NCBI GenBank assembly: GCA_016223105.1
Contig: JACRPR010000006.1
Span: forward strand, 1-43,645
DNA length: 43,645 nt
Direction of reading: 5' to 3'
DNA from: Chloroflexota bacterium
GTDB lineage: Bacteria > Chloroflexota > Anaerolineae > UBA4142
Notes under the pieces: generated by a model
Told to the model about the DNA's origin: nothing
The model's input: only the letters and a program-made list of their open reading frames with translations
Database searches by the model: none
Part shown: one piece after another, positions 39,847-43,645 of the stretch
How the letters are laid out: each line of letters opens with the position of its first letter
How positions within the stretch are numbered: the stretch's first letter is position 1
Translations under genes and position numbers: made by a program

Positions 39847-41874
39847 TCAATTTAGTTGCGCCGCGAGCGCATCCGCTTCCGTCACCGGCATTTGGCACGC
39901 GAAATTTTGACAGACGTACGCGGTCGCGCGTCCGCCGATTTGCGCGCGGTTGTGCAGTAACGGAATTGCCGATGCCGATGCGCCGAGCGCGATGACCTGG
40001 TTCGGACGATAAGCGCGATCAATCACTTCGAGCAAGGCGCGCGCGTTTTCGCGCTTGCCGATGATCGCGATTTCGTTGACCGGCGCGAGCGCGAAATCGA
40101 GCGCGCCCAGCCATTGCGCGAAACCAAGCGGCGCGGCGACGAGCGCGCGTTGAAGCATCGCGAGTGCGCGTTCAGCCGGATCGCGATAACGCGCGTCGCC
40201 GGTGAGCGCGGCAAGTTTGAGCAGAACGGTGACCGCCATCGCGTTGCCGGACGGCGTCGCATTGTCTTGCACATCTTTCGGACGCGTGATCAAGGTTTCG
40301 TGATCGTCGCGCGTGTCGAAAAATCCGCCGCGCGCATCCACGAAATGTGCGAGCATCGCGTCCGCCAATTCGCGCGCGGCGATGAACCATTTTTCATCGA
40401 ACGTCGTTTCGTACAGCGCGAGCAACCCCTCCGCGAAATTCGCGTAATCTTCGAGATACCCGTTCAAGCGCGCCGCACCGTCTTTCCACGAACGAAGCAA
40501 ACGCCCATCGCTCCCGCGCAATTCCGCGAGCACAAAATCCGCGTTGCGTTCCGCAATCGCGCGATAATCGTCGCGATGCAACACGCGCGCGGCTTCCGCA
40601 AACGCGGCGAGCATCAAGCCGTTCCACGCGGTTAGAATTTTTTCATCGCGCGCCGGTTTGACGCGTTGCGCGCGCGCGGCGAGCAATTTGTTGCGCGCGG
40701 CGGCAAGTCGCGTTTCGACTTGTTCGCGCGATAACTGATTCATCCCGGCAACGACATCGAAATCGCGCGCGGCGAAGAGAATGGTGCCCTCTTCAAAGTT
40801 GCCCTGTTCGGTTACGCCGTACGCATCGGCAAAAATTTTCGCATCATCGCCGAGCGCCGCGCGAATTTCGCCCGCCGACCAAACGTAAAACTTGCCCTCG
40901 ACGCCTTCCGAGTCCGCGTCCTGGGTCGAGAAAAATCCGCCGCGCGCGTGCGTCATTTCGCGCGCGACGTAATCGAGCGTTTCGATCACGATGCGCCGGT
41001 AAAACTCGTCGCGCGTGATTTGGTACGCGTGCAAGTACACACGCGCGAGGAGCGCGTTATCGTACAGCATTTTTTCAAAGTGCGGCACGAGCCAGATCGC
41101 GTTTGTCGAGTACCGATGAAAGCCGCCGCCGAGTTGATCGTAAATTCCGCCGCGCGCCATTTTCGTCAGCGCAGTCGTGATCATTTTGAGCGTGAGTTCA
41201 TCGCGCGTGCGCGTGAATCGACGCATCAAAAATTCGAGCGTCATCGGTTGTGGAAATTTCGGCGCATCGCCCCAGCCGCCGTTCGTCCAATCAAACGCGT
41301 GATAAATTTGTTCGCCGGCTTGCGCGAGCGTGTCCGCGCTCAACGCGCTCTCGCCGATCCACTCGCGCGGCAATCCACCGCTCGCTAAAATCGCGACATT
41401 GCGCGCGCTTCCCTGGATCAGATCGGCGCGGCGATCGCGCCACGCGTCCACGACTGCCGCCAACACATCCATAAACGCCGGCATATTGAAACGGCGCGTG
41501 TTTGGAAAATAGGTGCCGCCGTAAAACGGCGCGCCGTCGGGCGTGAGAAACACGCTCATTGGCCAACCGCCTTGCCCGGTCATCGCGACGACCGCGTTCA
41601 TATAAATCGAATCCAGGTCGGGACGTTCCTCGCGATCAACTTTGATCGAAATAAAATGTTCGTTCAACAATTGTGCAGTCGTTGCATCCACGAACGATTC
41701 GTGCTCCATCACATGGCACCAGTGGCACGCCGCGTACCCGATGCTCAAAAAAATCGGTTTGTCTTCAGCGCGCGCGCGTTGCAACGCATCATCGCTCCAT
41801 GCGTACCAATTCACCGGATTATGCGCGTGTTGTAAAAGATATGGACTGGTTTCGTTGATCAAACGATTGGGCAT
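39847..41874 (-). CDS. YyaL/DUF255 thioredoxin-domain protein
   Basis: A 675-residue protein of the YyaL/SPATA20 family. The N-terminus ([24 protein letters not shown]) and the thioredoxin-like part with [12 protein letters not shown] (about 50-61) are diagnostic. The rest is an alpha/alpha-barrel (six-hairpin glycosidase-like fold) with [26 protein letters not shown] and [13 protein letters not shown]. The molecular role is not settled; a sugar-related or redox role has been suggested. Full length. The start at 41874 is the first methionine of the conserved N-terminus. It is transcribed divergently from the galactosidase gene. Confidence 0.93.
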   Translation of the reverse strand: MPNRLINETSPYLLQHAHNPVNWYAWSDDALQRARAEDKPIFLSIGYAACHWCHVMEHESFVDATTAQLLNEHFISIKVDREERPDLDSIYMNAVVAMTGQGGWPMSVFLTPDGAPFYGGTYFPNTRRFNMPAFMDVLAAVVDAWRDRRADLIQGSARNVAILASGGLPREWIGESALSADTLAQAGEQIYHAFDWTNGGWGDAPKFPQPMTLEFLMRRFTRTRDELTLKMITTALTKMARGGIYDQLGGGFHRYSTNAIWLVPHFEKMLYDNALLARVYLHAYQITRDEFYRRIVIETLDYVAREMTHARGGFFSTQDADSEGVEGKFYVWSAGEIRAALGDDAKIFADAYGVTEQGNFEEGTILFAARDFDVVAGMNQLSREQVETRLAAARNKLLAARAQRVKPARDEKILTAWNGLMLAAFAEAARVLHRDDYRAIAERNADFVLAELRGSDGRLLRSWKDGAARLNGYLEDYANFAEGLLALYETTFDEKWFIAARELADAMLAHFVDARGGFFDTRDDHETLITRPKDVQDNATPSGNAMAVTVLLKLAALTGDARYRDPAERALAMLQRALVAAPLGFAQWLGALDFALAPVNEIAIIGKRENARALLEVIDRAYRPNQVIALGASASAIPLLHNRAQIGGRATAYVCQNFACQMPVTEADALAAQLN

Positions 41875-41937
41875 TTGTTTTTTCCTTTGCGCGACAGTGT
41901 ATCACGCCTTGCCGCGCGCGGTCAATCGGGGTTGTGG

Positions 41938-41943
41938 TATAAT
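41938..41943 (+). promoter_or_regulatory. Perfect -10 box close to the galactosidase start
   Basis: TATAAT lies only ten bases before the ATG at 41953, so transcription would begin at or next to the start codon and give an almost leaderless mRNA. No good -35 is seen 16-18 bases upstream, and no ribosome site precedes the ATG. Confidence 0.4.
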
Positions 41944-41952
41944 CCAATCGAA

Positions 41953-43645
41953 ATGCAAACACGAAAAATTTTTCAATCCATTTTTTTTGCAATCGCCATC
42001 GCGCTTGCGTTGATGACGCGCGCGGCGCACGCGCAAACCGCGACGCCGGACGCGCTGCCCGGGCGCATCGTCGCCCAATCGGGCGACGCGTACATCGCGC
42101 ACGACCCGGCGACGCAAACCTGGGAAATCGGCACCGACGCGATTCGGCGGCGAATGAGTTTCAGCGCGAGCGGGTATCGCTTGCTGAGCTGGAAAAATAA
42201 ATTGACGAATCGCGAATGGCTCACGCCCGGCGGTGGCGCGAGCGCGGAATTACGCGTCGTGATCGAAGGACAAATTCTCACGACCGCGTCGCGCGATTTC
42301 GCATTGCGCGATTTCACGACGCGCCGCAACGCGGATGGTTCGCTCGAACTGCGCGTGTCGCTCGCGCGTCAATCACTCGTCGCGCATTTGCACTATGTCG
42401 CACATCCTGGCACGAGCGTAGTCGGCAAGTGGGTCGAACTCGAAAATGCCGGGCGCACGACTCTGCGTAATCTCGACGCGCTCGATTCGATTTCGCTCGA
42501 CCTGCGTCCGTCCGCCGATCCGTTGACTTTGCATTGGGTTCAGGGAAGGATTATTCGGTGGCATCGAGTGGTCGGGCGCGTGGCAATTGCGCGCGCGCCG
42601 CGAAGCCGGGCACACGACGTTACGCGCGGGCTTGGATGAATTTCATCTCGATCTAGCGCCGGGCGAAAAATTTGAATCGCCGCGCCGCTTCCTGGGGTTT
42701 TTTCGCGGCGGGATCGACGAAGCCGCGTTCGCATCGCACACATTTGCGCGGCGTTATTTATTGCGCGCGCGCCCGGCGGATTTTCCGTGGACGCAATTCA
42801 ATACCTGGTTCGCGTACTATACCGATCTTGATGAAACGCGCTTGATGCACGATGTGGACAATGCCGCGGCGATGGGCTTGGAAGTGTTCGTGCTTGACGC
42901 GGGCTGGTACGAAGGATCGCCCCAGGTCGCGGATTTTTCGTTCGGTTTGGGAACGTGGCGCGAAAATCGCGAAAAATTTCCGCGCGGGCTAAAAACATTT
43001 TCCGATTACGTTCACAGCAAGGGTTTGAAATTTGGATTGTGGGTCGAACCCGAACGCGTGGATTTGGCGTACGTCGGCAAAGAAATTCCGATGGCGTGGA
43101 TCGCGCCGGATACAAATTGGATTGGCGATTTGCCCGAAGGCAGAGCGCGCACGACGATGATCTGTCTGGGCGATCCCGCCGCGCGCGCGTGGATGAAAAC
43201 CTGGCTCGCGCGATTAATTCGCGAGTATCATGTGGATTGGCTAAAGTGGGACAATAATATGTGGATGTCGTGCGATTCGCCGGGTATTCCTGGGATTGAT
43301 AATTACGCGCACGTTCACGGCTTGTACGAAATTTTCGATTTTCTGCGCGCCGAGTTTCCCGCGCTCATTATCGAGAATTGCGCGAGCGGCGGCAATCGCA
43401 TGGATTATGCGTTGATGCGCCGCAGTGATGTCGCGTGGTTGAGCGATGAAACCGATCCGAGTTATCGCGTGCGTTATCACGCGGTCGGCGCAAGTTTTCC
43501 GTTTCCGCCGGAATATCTCAACTCCGCGCTCGTCGAATCCTGGTTCGAACCGTTGAGCGAAGCGAATCGCGATTACGCGATCTTGCGCGGCTGGCTTCGC
43601 AGTCGCATGATGGGCGCGTTCGCGATCTCGGTTACGACGCTCGAT
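41953..43645 (+). CDS. Secreted GH36 alpha-galactosidase, frameshifted, 3' end outside the window
   Basis: The product begins with a signal peptide (IFQSIFFAIAIALALMTRAAHAQ) and the beta-sandwich of GH36 enzymes, in one frame to about 42543, where LHWVQ is reached. From 42545 the coding frame shifts (EGLFGGIEWSGAWQLRARR) and stays open to the window end. One extra G in the GGG run at 42543-42545 explains this. The catalytic barrel is intact: nucleophile Asp in LKWDNN and acid/base Asp in LSDETDP. It hydrolyses alpha-linked galactosides outside the cell. Unshifted, translation would stop at 42639. It may be a pseudogene or a sequencing error. Confidence 0.85.

Overview
The window looks like a chromosomal contig of a Chloroflexota bacterium, probably Anaerolineae-like. 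Several secreted or membrane proteins carry Thr/Pro/Ala linkers of the TATPT type, a large surface protein ends in a FLPFIRR-like tail, and the type I-D CRISPR locus and peptide-binding lipoprotein fit as well. This is inference from protein style, since no rRNA is present. Shine-Dalgarno sites are strong (GGAGG) and many gene junctions overlap by ATGA.

Region 1 (1-11839, minus strand) is a complete type I-D CRISPR-Cas locus. In transcription order it holds a WYL-domain regulator, cas3', cas10d (csc3), csc2 (cas7), csc1 (cas5), cas6, cas4, cas1, cas2, a leader of about 230 bp, and the leader-proximal part of the array (five spacers, then the window edge). A peptide-binding ABC lipoprotein (12130-13830) follows.

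Region 2 (13997-29590, minus strand, very GC-rich) is a plasmid-like replicon sitting in the chromosome. It encodes a replication initiator, a DnaC-like loader, a ParM actin with two ParR-like ribbon-helix-helix proteins, an FtsK/TraB-type DNA pump with a C-terminal winged helix, two SSB-like proteins, Phd-like DNA binders, and a set of small membrane, lipoprotein and coiled-coil proteins. No integrase or relaxase is visible. Four distinct non-coding DNA signals lie between its gene blocks: GTTTGTC repeats just behind the FtsK gene, five TGTTCATAC sites, two 21-bp palindromes between the ParR-like genes, and three TTGCGC palindromes. A predicted 92-nt RNA runs antisense to the initiator leader. 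Together these suggest a replicon with its own copy control, partition and possibly relaxase-free double-strand DNA transfer.

Region 3 (about 29600-38903, plus strand, lower GC) is a probable conflict or defence operon. A near-consensus promoter drives a structured leader with a terminator and a competing antiterminator. It is followed by a small hydrophobic protein, a STAND NTPase with TPR repeats sharing a GKYNI-IG peptide with the small protein, and a 1952-residue exported FG-GAP/metalloprotease protein.

Region 4 (39079-43645) returns to ordinary chromosome: an HTH protein, tRNA-Arg(TCG), a YyaL/DUF255 thioredoxin-domain protein, and a secreted GH36 alpha-galactosidase with a frameshift, cut by the window end.
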